A DNA stretch of 64,000 bases from Lachnospiraceae bacterium (GTDB lineage: Bacteria > Bacillota > Clostridia > Lachnospirales > Lachnospiraceae), in contig CAADYR010000093.1 of assembly GCA_900753305.1 (NCBI GenBank), positions 53,332 through 117,331 of the forward strand, read 5' to 3'. Below the pieces are notes generated by a model. The model worked only from the letters and a program-made list of their open reading frames with translations, did no database searches and was not told the origin of the DNA. Made by a program: the position numbers and the translations under genes. Positions 45,221-53,398 of the stretch are shown one piece after another (within the stretch, counting starts at the first letter, position 1; the number at the start of each line of letters is the position of its first letter).

Positions 45221-45742
45221 TTATACGGTTTCGTTTTCTTCTTCGTCTGTATCGTCAAAGAAGTCTTCGCTGTCAGAATCTTCTGCATCATCAGTATAAG
45301 TGATGGATATAGAAGATGAGTTATCTTTTAGCGGTTCTTCAGACACAGGTGCTTGTGTTGTTTTTGTGTTCGCTTCTGATTCCGGAACAGGCTGAGTCAT
45401 TTCTTCGATGATCTCTTTTGCCTTATCTAATTTCTCAGATACGTTAAAGTTCTCGATTTTTTCCTTTGTTTTATCAATTGTTTCAATTACCTTTTCACCA
45501 ATAATTTCTTTGGCACTGTCAAGGTCAAGGGAAACGTAGGAACGATTTTTATTCGTATGAGATTCAAAGGACGGTTCCTCTGAATCATCGTCAAGGTCAT
45601 CATCAAAATCGTCAAAATCATCTGCAGTATCAATATCCTTTAACGGGTCGTCCTGCTTCTTCTGAAGACAATAATAAGTTCCTGCTGCAACTGCACCGGC
45701 GAGAGCGCTGAACAATACAAGGCTGCCAAATTTCTTTGCCAT
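45221..45742 (-). CDS. membrane-anchored acidic protein, unknown function
   Basis: 173 residues. The N-terminal KKFGSLVLFSALAGAVAAG is one membrane helix. An Asp/Glu-rich stretch (about 38-56), a helical amphipathic region (about 72-110, with alternating Lys and Glu as in coiled coils) and an acidic tail follow. There is no catalytic motif. AAAGGAG lies upstream of the ATG. It resembles short hypothetical proteins I associate with Lachnospiraceae, but I cannot name a family. Confidence 0.65.
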   Translation of the reverse strand: MAKKFGSLVLFSALAGAVAAGTYYCLQKKQDDPLKDIDTADDFDDFDDDLDDDSEEPSFESHTNKNRSYVSLDLDSAKEIIGEKVIETIDKTKEKIENFNVSEKLDKAKEIIEEMTQPVPESEANTKTTQAPVSEEPLKDNSSSISITYTDDAEDSDSEDFFDDTDEEENETV

Positions 45743-45839
45743 AATGCATGCTCCTTTCCATGAGAAGTAATATGTAATAAATACATTTTAATACTATTTT
45801 ATCAAAATGAAAAGTAAATATGTAATTTTTTTATTTTCA

Positions 45840-45868
45840 TTGAAATATAGTTGCTATTATGTTAATAT
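45840..45868 (+). promoter_or_regulatory. possible promoter of the second TetR gene
   Basis: TTGAAA (45840-45845), 17 nt, TAATAT (45863-45868). The -10 matches only 4 of 6. Confidence 0.35.
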
Positions 45869-45920
45869 AAAATCGACCGGATAAGTCAATTAGAAGCATG
45901 CTGCAGGGAGGAATATGTAC

Positions 45921-46577
45921 ATGAATGAGAAATTCTTTGATCTATCCAGAGAAAAACAGGACCGTATGATAAATGGCGCGTTGGAAGTATTTGCCAGGAA
46001 TGGATATAAACATGCCAGCACCGATGATATGGTGAAGGCTGTAGATGTGAGTAAAGGATTATGGTTCCATTATTTTGGATCGAAAGCGGGTTTGTATACT
46101 TTTGTGTACGGCTATAGTGTGAAATACATGCTTCTGGAGCTTTCTACAGTGGTAGATGCCAATGAGAAAGACTATTTTGAAATTGTCAGACAGATGGAAT
46201 ATACAAGGATGCGTGTCAGCAAAAATTATCCTTATATGAATCTGTTCCTTGAAGAAGCCCAAAAAGAAACAGATGAGGAGATTCTGGCACAGACAGAATC
46301 TGATCGTGTAATATTCAAAGAAAAACTGGATGCCATGTTAAAGAATGGTGAACTTGAAGGTATCTCTGAGAAAGTACAAAGAGAGCGCATCAAGAAAATG
46401 ATCCGTTATACGATAGAAGGCGTAGTCAGGGATAAGACACTTCATTCCTCTGTAGAATCGGAAACGATTTATAAAGAAGTAAAGAATTATATTGATATGG
46501 TAAAGGCAATGGTAAAAGGAACAGACCAGCCGACTAAAGGAGAACCGATAGAAGCTTATGAAACAGTAGCTTCCTGA
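45921..46577 (+). CDS. TetR/AcrR-family transcriptional regulator
   Basis: 218 residues from ATG 45921; AGGGAGGA at 45905-45912 leaves 8 nt to it but only 2 nt to the ATG at 45915. The N-terminal helix-turn-helix is STDDMVKAVDVSKGLWFHYFGSK, preceded by MINGALEVFARNGY. The C-terminal domain is helical and has no recognisable ligand signature. There is no obvious target operon next to it: the flanking genes are convergent. It may control its own gene or distant targets. Confidence 0.88.
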   Translation: MNEKFFDLSREKQDRMINGALEVFARNGYKHASTDDMVKAVDVSKGLWFHYFGSKAGLYTFVYGYSVKYMLLELSTVVDANEKDYFEIVRQMEYTRMRVSKNYPYMNLFLEEAQKETDEEILAQTESDRVIFKEKLDAMLKNGELEGISEKVQRERIKKMIRYTIEGVVRDKTLHSSVESETIYKEVKNYIDMVKAMVKGTDQPTKGEPIEAYETVAS

Positions 46578-46587
46578 ACAGAATGAT

Positions 46588-46618
46588 AAAGGCAACTGCA
46601 TGAAAACAGTTGCCTTTT
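46588..46618. terminator. bidirectional terminator between the TetR and DUF6062 genes
   Basis: AAAGGCAACTG pairs with CAGTTGCCTTT around CATGAAAA, with A and T flanks on both sides. Confidence 0.85.
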
Positions 46619-46619
46619 A

Positions 46620-47381
46620 TTATTTCTTTTGCTGATAAACAGGGGCAGCAGGATAACCACCCTTAAGTTTCTGCATGCCGCGTTGTACAGCATCTTTTGA
46701 ATTTTTCCAGTCAGCATCCTGATTTTTATAATCAAATTTTTCAACAAGCCAGCTTACGTCTTCTCCCACACGTTGCATATTTTCCTGCATCAGTTTGAAT
46801 AACGTGGAAAAAAACTCATCCTTTTGTTTGTCAGGAAGGGATTCACAGGCTGCCTGACACAGATCACCAAAATGAACAAGACAAAATCCTTTACTTTCTG
46901 CAAAACGCTTACGGAATGCCTCATCTTTTTTATACATAAAGAAGAAAGTATCCATATATCGAGCGTAAGTATCACGATACTGGTTACATATGTAGCAGGA
47001 TTCCTGTTTGGCATATGTCCATGCAGTCATAGTATTATTGATTTCTCTGTTTTTCTTCATTTTGTCAAGAAAAGAAATTTTAGCCGGTTTAAAACGTTTG
47101 ATCTCATTGTCCAGTTCCTGATTTATTTTGCGGAAATGCGTTTTAAGGATCCAGGCATTTCCTAATGTATTGCCATACTGGAACATCTTCTGAAAATGAT
47201 AGCGGCAGAATCCTGCTTTATCAGTCATATCGCGAATATCACTTTCCATATAAGAAGAACCGGAACCCAATGTAAAATCCAGAAGATCCTGTTCGACCTT
47301 TTGCTCAATAAAACAAAAGGGACATTCATCATCTGCTGCAAATGCGTCATTTAAAGGAATTGTGTATAGTTGTTCTTTCAT
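46620..47381 (-). CDS. DUF6062 family protein with two Cys/His modules
   Basis: 253 residues, cytoplasmic. The sequence fits the DUF6062 family as I recall it. Two similar modules are visible: Cys20-x2-Cys23 with Cys59-x2-His62, and Cys129-x2-Cys132 with Cys167-x2-His170. The spacing between the pairs is nearly the same (36 and 35 residues) and each second pair has the form GFCxxHF. This looks like an internal duplication of a zinc- or iron-sulfur-binding unit. Function is unknown. AGAAAGGA precedes the ATG. Confidence 0.8.
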   Translation of the reverse strand: MKEQLYTIPLNDAFAADDECPFCFIEQKVEQDLLDFTLGSGSSYMESDIRDMTDKAGFCRYHFQKMFQYGNTLGNAWILKTHFRKINQELDNEIKRFKPAKISFLDKMKKNREINNTMTAWTYAKQESCYICNQYRDTYARYMDTFFFMYKKDEAFRKRFAESKGFCLVHFGDLCQAACESLPDKQKDEFFSTLFKLMQENMQRVGEDVSWLVEKFDYKNQDADWKNSKDAVQRGMQKLKGGYPAAPVYQQKK

Positions 47382-47451
47382 GGGAGTCCTTTCTATTGGT
47401 TATAAGTTATATTTGGCAAGCATTTCCTTGCAAAATGAGATGTTTGACAGT

Positions 47452-47895
47452 TCAGAAATCCTGTCCCGCTTCAAAACCATCCTCATAGGCTTCTTCACGA
47501 ATCATTTCTTTATACCCGATTTCATCAAATTCAGATAGAATAGATCCCATAATCCGTAACCTCTCTTTCACAAGGATATCTGTTAAAATTTCTTGTTCAA
47601 TACATGTATCGATTGCTTTTTCAATAGCCTGTTCTTTCGTATATTGATCAACTTGTTTCAGGTAATAACGTACTATATCTATGAATAATGCATATTCTTT
47701 TAGCTTACGGCATTTATTCAGCAGCTCCATATTATGCCCATAATTAATATTAAACATACGGGCTACAACTTCAACATCCGGAGAAACTGTAGGTTGCTGA
47801 AAAGCATCGGATAACCGAAGCTCTTTTTTATCTTCAAATATAATTTTAAATAGCCGGTCTTTATATGTTCTGTTGACGGTTACGCTTTATTCCAT
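47452..47895 (-). pseudogene. Rpn-type PD-(D/E)XK transposase, broken copy 1
   Basis: Read on the minus strand from a GGAGG site, ATG (47895-47893) and GAA are followed at once by a TAA stop (47889-47887). The frame then continues as SVTVNRTYKDRLFKIIFED, the usual N-terminus of the Rpn/PD-(D/E)XK transposase family. It jumps directly to ELRLSDAF and the family's C-terminal half (MFNINYGHN, then KAIDTCIEQEILTDIL). Over 100 residues holding the nuclease core are missing without loss of frame. The remaining ORF from 47757 could make a 101-residue fragment. So: one nonsense codon and one large in-frame deletion. Confidence 0.8.
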
Positions 47896-48094
47896 ATATT
47901 TCCTCCAATATCGTATCATATATCTGCTGAAAGCGTAGTATTCTATTACTTGTATTATATGCTATCTTGATATTTTGTACAATGACTTTTGGGATCAGAA
48001 TATAGATGTTGCCAGAACGGAATAGATGATAGTAATAATTGAGCCTTCAGCAGATGAAGGCAATTATGCATGAAAGAAAACCAGATTACAAGTT

Positions 48095-48113
48095 AAATGT
48101 AAAAACTCGTACT
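48095..48113. repeat. 19-nt direct repeat, left copy
   Basis: AAATGTAAAAACTCGTACT here is identical to 49239-49257. A near copy (GATGTAAAAACTCATAC) follows at 48116-48132. The pair encloses the integrase fragment and the second broken transposase. Confidence 0.7.
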
Positions 48114-48133
48114 GAGATGTAAAAACTCATACA

Positions 48134-48173
48134 AAAAAGATGCAACAGTTTCTGTATTCTGTTGCATCTTTTT
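48134..48173. terminator. strong bidirectional terminator
   Basis: AAAAAGATGCAACAG pairs perfectly over 15 bp with CTGTTGCATCTTTTT around a 10-nt loop. Confidence 0.85.
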
Positions 48174-48261
48174 GCTTACACTTTATATATCGGCACATCT
48201 AAAAGAAATATTAGGGTATAAATTAAATTTTTTATGAAAATTTTAAATGTATATGCATGTC

Positions 48262-48291
48262 AAAAAGACTGTGCTGCTGTGCAACGCAGTC
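48262..48291 (-). terminator. terminator of the integrase remnant
   Basis: On the minus strand GACTGCG pairs with the segment ending ACAGTC (GACTG/CAGTC core), followed by TTTTT. It lies 26 bp after the integrase stop. Confidence 0.55.
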
Positions 48292-48316
48292 AAAGATGTG
48301 TTATGCATTTTTTTAT

Positions 48317-48484
48317 TTAAAATAGAATTTTCTGGTAAACACTGTCTTTATCATCCTGTTCAATACATAGATATCTCTTGGTAATTGAAAAAGATGAATG
48401 ATTATAGATCAGCATAATAACAATAGGATCGGCACCTTGTTTCCAGGCGTAATACCCGAAGATTTTTCTTAGGGAATGAGACCA
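48317..48484 (-). pseudogene. C-terminal fragment of a tyrosine recombinase (phage-type integrase)
   Basis: The minus strand encodes 55 residues ending in a TAA stop at 48317-48319. They begin WSHSLRKIFGYYAWKQG, continue with MLIYNHSSFSITKRYLC and end EQDDKDSVYQKILF. The HSLRK box supplies the His and Arg of the catalytic set, NHSS the second His and TKRYL the Tyr nucleophile, in normal order and spacing. The codon just upstream of the Trp is TAA and no frame continues it, so the rest of the gene is gone. This fragment is too short to appear as an ORF from an ATG. Confidence 0.75.
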
Positions 48485-48713
48485 TTATAAACAGCCGTTG
48501 AAAGCGCTTTTTCAATTAGTTTTAGCAAGCCTGAATCCTGACAGAGATAAGTTGGGAGAGAGTCTTATTTATTGTTATGAGCATATAATTCGATTATATA
48601 ATATGTTTGGACAGCCACAAATGGCAGAACTTTTTCGGCAAAAATATGAGGAATACCTAAAGGAAAGACAGCAGGTATTTGAACAAATTGCAGATTGCAA
48701 TAAGATATATTAG
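48480..48713 (+). pseudogene. short unidentified ORF, probably a gene remnant
   Basis: The frame is open from 48480 and has a TTG at 48498, giving 71 residues with a helical, charged C-terminus (ELFRQKYEEYLKERQQVFEQ). No ribosome site is seen. It sits between the integrase fragment and the second broken transposase. I do not recognise it; it could be the tail of a lost gene. A weak hairpin (AAAGCCG/CGGCTTT) follows at about 48740. Confidence 0.35.
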
Positions 48714-48759
48714 GAATGCTTATGTTATAAAATAGAGTAAAAGCCGTCACTAGGGCGGC

Positions 48760-49159
48760 TTTACTTAAGTCTAGCACAAATATCGTGAATTTGTCACTAT
48801 AAATTCGCTGAGTGTTTACATCCATGATTTGATTTTTCGAATAGAACAGAGGCTGCTCCGGGAAGGGGGTATAATCAAGGATGCCGATATGGATTGCCGG
48901 TTTGGTGTCAATATATTCTTCGCCATGTTCGAGGCTGTCATACATGCGGCAGAGGCAGCCGATAGAACGTTCTGGCCAGTCATGGTAATCGTTTACCTGC
49001 ATTTCCAGATCTATCTGCTGATGAGTGTTTAGAATCATCTTAATATCAAGCTTATTTTTCTGGAAAAGGATACGGAACATGTAGTCGTTGGTCAGTCCGT
49101 ATAAGATTTCACCTGTTGCTTCCTGCAGGGCAGGTGAAAAGGTTGTTTTTTTGATTCAT
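48760..49159 (-). pseudogene. Rpn-type PD-(D/E)XK transposase, broken copy 2
   Basis: Reading the minus strand, one frame gives FSPALQEATGEILYGLTNDY followed by MFRILFQ, the family N-terminus. It then jumps to KLDIKMILN and DLEMQVN, which hold the nuclease Asp and Glu-x-Gln, skipping the roughly 40 residues normally between. WPERS, AIHIGILDYT and YSDKFTIFVLDLSK follow before homology stops near 48760. The ATG at 49159 is in another frame, so a frameshift separates start and body. Unlike copy 1, the catalytic core is kept but the C-terminal half is lost. Confidence 0.78.
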
Positions 49160-49238
49160 AAATATATAGTAATGCCTTTCTGATTATTTCAGACGTCTGT
49201 AGGAGCATTATAGCAATATAAGTCAGGAATGCAATATC

Positions 49239-49257
49239 AAATGTAAAAACTCGTACT
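49239..49257. repeat. 19-nt direct repeat, right copy
   Basis: Identical to 48095-48113 (AAATGTAAAAACTCGTACT). Confidence 0.7.
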
Positions 49258-49284
49258 ATCAAAAGCAAAAAGACTGACACAATA

Positions 49285-49313
49285 TTGAAAAGACTGAAAA
49301 AATACGTTATACT
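49285..49313 (+). promoter_or_regulatory. promoter of the PfkB-like gene
   Basis: TTGAAA (49285-49290), 17 nt, TATACT (49308-49313). Confidence 0.75.
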
Positions 49314-49361
49314 TAAAGAAAATAGGATTAAAATATTTAATATCAGAAATGGAGGTTAGCA

Positions 49362-50276
49362 ATGAGCCGTTTTTTGGTAGCAGGTTTTATTCAGATAGAA
49401 ACAATTGTGAAAGTAGACAAATTACCGGTGCCGTATTCCTTTTTTACAAGTATTCCTGATATGATACATACGGATCTGGGCGGTGCAGGCTATAATGAAG
49501 CACGGGCGCTTACCTGGCTTGGAAATCAGGTAGATTTTATGAGTATGATCGGTAAAGATGTAGACTTCAGAGATCTTGAGAAGCATGCCAATCAGGATGG
49601 AGGGCATGAACTGAATTTTGCATATGTATTGCCTAAACTGGAATCTATGCCTGCATCAGTTATTATGTATGCAAATGGTGAGAAACAGATATTTGAAGAT
49701 GTGAAAGATATCAGAACTGTAGAGTATGACAGGATTCTGTTTGAAAGACAGATTCAGGATAAGGACATGGTATTGATTTCTGACTGTAATTTCTGCCGGC
49801 CATTAATTGATCTGGCAAAAAGATATGATAAGCCACTGGCTGTTAATGTCAGAAGCATGCGCAGAGAGAAAAGCAAGCCCAAGGCTGATTTTCTTCAGGC
49901 AGCAGATATTCTTTATGTGAGTGATGACGATCTGGAATGTGATCCGTATGCGTGCATTGATGAATGCAGAGATCAATATGATCCGGAGATCATGATCGTT
50001 GGAATCGGCAGCAGAGGAGTTATTCTGTATACGAAACAGGATAACAGTATTCTGGAATATAAACCGGTCAAAACAGCAGAAATCGTCAATACAGTAGGAG
50101 CGGGTAATGCGATGTTCTCAGCCTTTCTGCATTATTATGTGAAGACCGGCGATGCGAAAGAAGCAATTAAAAATGCGCTGATGTTTGCGTCCTGCAAAAT
50201 CGGTTACGTAGGAACTTCAAGAGGATTTATGACAGAGGAAGAAATAGAACACTGGAAAACTCTGATCTGGAAATAG
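49362..50276 (+). CDS. PfkB-family sugar kinase-like protein with an altered catalytic motif
   Basis: 304 residues, the usual size of ribokinase/PfkB proteins. The N-terminal substrate region has the DLGGAGYNEARALTWLG glycine block, and the C-terminal block is NTVGAGNAMFSAFL. In active kinases that block reads DTxGAGDAF; the second Asp is the catalytic base. Here it is Asn249 (codon at 50106-50108). The protein may be a very slow kinase, use another base, or be a binding protein. The promoter at 49285 and terminator at 50284 make it monocistronic. Confidence 0.85.
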   Translation: MSRFLVAGFIQIETIVKVDKLPVPYSFFTSIPDMIHTDLGGAGYNEARALTWLGNQVDFMSMIGKDVDFRDLEKHANQDGGHELNFAYVLPKLESMPASVIMYANGEKQIFEDVKDIRTVEYDRILFERQIQDKDMVLISDCNFCRPLIDLAKRYDKPLAVNVRSMRREKSKPKADFLQAADILYVSDDDLECDPYACIDECRDQYDPEIMIVGIGSRGVILYTKQDNSILEYKPVKTAEIVNTVGAGNAMFSAFLHYYVKTGDAKEAIKNALMFASCKIGYVGTSRGFMTEEEIEHWKTLIWK

Positions 50277-50283
50277 ATAAATG

Positions 50284-50327
50284 AAAAGACATGGAAAACA
50301 GCTCAATACTGTAGTCCATGTCTTTTT
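50284..50327. terminator. bidirectional terminator after the PfkB-like gene
   Basis: AAAAGACATGG pairs with CCATGTCTTTT over a 21-nt loop, T tract following. It also serves the minus-strand gene ending at 50338. Confidence 0.8.
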
Positions 50328-50337
50328 ATAACTGGAA

Positions 50338-51045
50338 TTATTCTTCATATATATAGCGTAGGAATGTTATGGCATTATCTATGCTGTCAGAATTTACGAT
50401 AAAGCCAAAGTAGGCCGTCATACCGTCATAGTAATGGTACTCCTGTAATTTGGGAGCATCACTTACGTCAATACCAAGAGGTAAAGTTTCATTTGTTTCT
50501 TCGTTTGTATAGTAATAGAGCTTGTCTTTAAATTTATCCATCAGATCATCAGGAAGGATCGTGGTTACATCAGAAAATACTTCACTTTTTGAGTAATAAT
50601 CAAAAGCTTCTTTGTCGCCGACAATAACATCCAGTTCCTTGGATGCAATGACAGCCATACTTTTCTCAATATCGATATATCCACTATACATATCGCCGCC
50701 AGATGCACTGTAACGCATGGTAGCATCAATATAGGCATCATGCTTCTTGGTATCTATACCGGCATATTCCACGAAATTATCCAGCAGTTCCGTACTGGAA
50801 GAATCTCCTATATTGTTAAAGAAATACGCTGCAAAAGCTGTATCATCAGGCGCTGTGATCATAGAGTAGGCAATATAACCTATCAGTACAACAACAGCAA
50901 TGATGATGAGAGTTGCTTTCAGATAATATTCTTTAAAATACGCTGCCTTTTCCTTAAAGGGAGCATTTTTCAATTTTGCATTCTGTTCTCTGATCTCATC
51001 ATGCATGTTTTGATTTTTGTCACGGTTTTTATTGTATACTTCCAT
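50338..51045 (-). CDS. single-pass membrane protein, unknown function
   Basis: About 235 residues from ATG 51045, which has GAGGTGA 7 nt upstream; the ATG at 51063 has no ribosome site. A basic cytoplasmic N-terminus of about 45 residues is followed by one helix (ATLIIIAVVVLIGYIAYSMI). The outer domain of about 165 residues includes an ELDVIVGDKEAFDYYSKS stretch that resembles lobes of periplasmic-binding proteins. It is rich in Asp and Tyr. No known catalytic motif is seen and I cannot assign a family. Confidence 0.7.
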   Translation of the reverse strand: MEVYNKNRDKNQNMHDEIREQNAKLKNAPFKEKAAYFKEYYLKATLIIIAVVVLIGYIAYSMITAPDDTAFAAYFFNNIGDSSSTELLDNFVEYAGIDTKKHDAYIDATMRYSASGGDMYSGYIDIEKSMAVIASKELDVIVGDKEAFDYYSKSEVFSDVTTILPDDLMDKFKDKLYYYTNEETNETLPLGIDVSDAPKLQEYHYYDGMTAYFGFIVNSDSIDNAITFLRYIYEE

Positions 51046-51213
51046 TAATTTCACCTCATCCATATGATACTGCTTAGCTATTTGTTAAACACAATTCGTG
51101 CCATTCTCTATCCCGTTTCGCAATTGCTTAATGATACTACTAATCATATATGTATGCAGGCAGGAATGTCAATGTAAGGGACTATTAATTTTTTCTAAAT
51201 CTTGAAGATAACA

Positions 51214-51242
51214 TTGATTTGTACTAAGATATAAAGTATTAT
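51214..51242 (+). promoter_or_regulatory. promoter of the DUF6106 gene
   Basis: TTGATT (51214-51219), 17 nt, TATTAT (51237-51242). Confidence 0.6.
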
Positions 51243-51291
51243 TTGTAATAGACAGACCATTACTATATGGGGAATAGGAAGGATAAGACTT

Positions 51292-51792
51292 ATGAATGAC
51301 AGTTACAAAGAACTATTAGTAAGAAGAGAAAGAAGCACCAAGGATACGTTACTTAGGGTAGTGAGCATTATTCCTACTGTTTTAATAGGACTCCTTACAC
51401 TTCTGACAGGTAATATCCTGTTCTTTATCGTAGCAGTAGCTTTTGGCGTTTTAGATTATTTTGTGTTCCAGTGGACAGATATCGAATATGAATATCTGTA
51501 TCTGGACAAAGAGATTTCTATTGACAAGATTATGGCAAAGACAAGAAGAAAAAGAGTTCTTACCATTGATGTAAATAAGATTGAGATCCTGGCACCGGAG
51601 AAGTCATATCAGTTGGATTCTTATCGCAACAGACAGGTAAAGGCAATTGATTACAGTGCAGGTCACGATCTGCCGGATCAGAAACTTTATGTAATGTTCT
51701 ATGAAGGCAGCCAGAAATATCTGCTGAATCTGACAGAGGATTTTGCCAAAACAGTGAAGGGAATTATTCCTAGAAAGGTATTTTTGGATTGA
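51292..51792 (+). CDS. DUF6106 family membrane protein
   Basis: 166 residues. The short N-terminus is followed by two close helices (about 22-40 and 43-60). A cytoplasmic domain then carries EYEYLYLDKEISIDKI and APEKSYQLDSY and ends PRKVFLD, which I recognise as the DUF6106 pattern common in Lachnospiraceae. Function is unknown. The guaB promoter overlaps its stop codon, so guaB is separately transcribed. Confidence 0.8.
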   Translation: MNDSYKELLVRRERSTKDTLLRVVSIIPTVLIGLLTLLTGNILFFIVAVAFGVLDYFVFQWTDIEYEYLYLDKEISIDKIMAKTRRKRVLTIDVNKIEILAPEKSYQLDSYRNRQVKAIDYSAGHDLPDQKLYVMFYEGSQKYLLNLTEDFAKTVKGIIPRKVFLD

Positions 51793-51817
51793 CATTTTTG
51801 GCAGGTTTTTGTATAAT
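51789..51817 (+). promoter_or_regulatory. perfect consensus promoter of guaB
   Basis: TTGACA (51789-51794), 17 nt, TATAAT (51812-51817). It overlaps the end of the upstream gene. No purine riboswitch is present in the short leader. Confidence 0.9.
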
Positions 51818-51866
51818 CTTGGACAATTAGAGTTTATATAATTTTTAGAATTTAGGAGGAAGAGAA

Positions 51867-53321
51867 ATGGGTCAGATTATTGGCGAAGGAATTACATTTG
51901 ATGACGTACTTTTAGTACCCAGCTATTCACAGGTAATTCCTAATCAGGTTGACTTAACAACATGGTTAACTAAGAAAATCAAGCTTAACATCCCTATGAT
52001 GAGTGCAGGTATGGACACAGTTACCGAGCATAGAATGGCAATTGCCATGGCTAGACAGGGTGGTATCGGTATCATTCATAAGAACATGTCTATTGAAGCA
52101 CAGGCAGAAGAGGTCGATAAAGTTAAGCGTTCAGAGAATGGCGTCATTACAGATCCTTTTTCCTTAACTCCGGAACATACACTTGCAGATGCAGATGCAT
52201 TAATGGGTAAGTTCAGAATCTCAGGTGTTCCTATCACAGAAGGCAGGAAGCTTGTAGGTATTATCACCAACCGTGATCTGAAGTTTGAAACAGACTATAC
52301 CAAGAAAATCAAGGAATCCATGACTTCTGAAGGTCTGATCACTGCAAAGGAAGGCATTACACTCGAGGAAGCTAAGAAGATCCTTGCTTCTGCAAGAAAA
52401 GAAAAACTTCCTATCGTAGATGATAACTTCAATCTGAAGGGACTTATCACGATCAAGGATATTGAGAAGACAATCAAATATCCTCTGGCAGCTAAGGATG
52501 CACAAGGCAGACTGTTATGTGGTGCCGGTGTAGGTATTACAGCCAATGTATTAGAGCGTGTTGCTGCACTTGTTGATGCTAAAGTTGATGTAGTTGTGCT
52601 TGACAGTGCTCATGGCCATTCAGAGAATGTATTGAAGTGCCTTAGAATGATCAAGGAGAAATATCCGGATCTTCAGGTTATTGCAGGTAATGTAGCAACT
52701 GGTGAAGGAACCAGAGCTTTGATCGAAGCCGGTGCAGATGCTGTTAAGGTCGGTATTGGACCTGGTTCTATCTGTACAACACGTATCGTTGCAGGTATCG
52801 GTGTGCCTCAGATTACTGCGATTATGAATTCTTATGCGGTAGCAAAAGAATATGGTATTCCTATTATTGCAGATGGTGGTATCAAGTATTCTGGTGATAT
52901 GACTAAGGCTATCGCAGCAGGCGGTAATGTGTGCATGATGGGCAGCATCTTTGCAGGATGTGAGGAAAGCCCGGGAACATTTGAATTATTCCAGGGTAGA
53001 AAATATAAGGTATATCGTGGTATGGGCTCTATTGCAGCTATGGAAAATGGTAGTAAAGACCGTTATTTCCAGTCAGATGCAAAGAAACTTGTTCCAGAAG
53101 GTGTAGAAGGACGAGTTGCATATAAGGGAAATGTAGAAGATACTGTATTCCAGTTAATGGGTGGTCTTCGTTCCGGTATGGGTTACTGTGGAACATCTAC
53201 CATTGAAGAACTTAAGGAAAATGGTAGATTTGTTAAGATTTCTGCAGCAGCTTTAAGAGAGAGCCATCCTCATGATATTCATATCACTAAGGAAGCACCA
53301 AACTATAGTGTAGATGAATAA
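51867..53321 (+). CDS. guaB: IMP dehydrogenase
   Basis: 484 residues. It oxidises IMP to XMP with NAD, the committed step to GMP. The TIM barrel is split by two CBS domains (about residues 95-210). The catalytic Cys loop is GIGPGSICTTR, the IMP-binding part is MGSIAAMENGSKDRYFQ and the flap follows near EGVEGRVAYKG. AGGAGG lies close to the ATG. A strong promoter and the codon bias suggest high expression. A terminator follows at 53339-53386. Confidence 0.98.
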   Translation: MGQIIGEGITFDDVLLVPSYSQVIPNQVDLTTWLTKKIKLNIPMMSAGMDTVTEHRMAIAMARQGGIGIIHKNMSIEAQAEEVDKVKRSENGVITDPFSLTPEHTLADADALMGKFRISGVPITEGRKLVGIITNRDLKFETDYTKKIKESMTSEGLITAKEGITLEEAKKILASARKEKLPIVDDNFNLKGLITIKDIEKTIKYPLAAKDAQGRLLCGAGVGITANVLERVAALVDAKVDVVVLDSAHGHSENVLKCLRMIKEKYPDLQVIAGNVATGEGTRALIEAGADAVKVGIGPGSICTTRIVAGIGVPQITAIMNSYAVAKEYGIPIIADGGIKYSGDMTKAIAAGGNVCMMGSIFAGCEESPGTFELFQGRKYKVYRGMGSIAAMENGSKDRYFQSDAKKLVPEGVEGRVAYKGNVEDTVFQLMGGLRSGMGYCGTSTIEELKENGRFVKISAAALRESHPHDIHITKEAPNYSVDE

Positions 53322-53338
53322 ACAATATAACAAATAGG

Positions 53339-53386
53339 AAAAGGGGAAAATTGCTGTAGTCGAAGCAGTAATGTCCCCTTTCTTTT
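53339..53386 (+). terminator. terminator after guaB
   Basis: AAAAGGGGA pairs with TCCCCTTT, with an inner ATTGCTG/AGCAGTAAT stem, then CTTTT. The next gene begins only 13 nt later. Confidence 0.8.
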
Positions 53387-53398
53387 ATAGGAGATAAC

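Larger units (their letters stand above)
47896..48316. other. gene-free stretch inside the mobile-gene graveyard
   Basis: About 420 bp without a credible gene. It holds a small hairpin (CCTTCA/TGAAGG near 48045), the left copies of a 19-nt direct repeat (48095-48113 and a degenerate one at 48116-48132), and two terminators (48134-48173 and 48262-48291). Confidence 0.6.

Noticed and set aside
47400..49300. Active prophage, defence island or toxin-antitoxin pair
   Set aside because: Only broken transposase and integrase pieces are present; no intact phage, nuclease or toxin gene was found.
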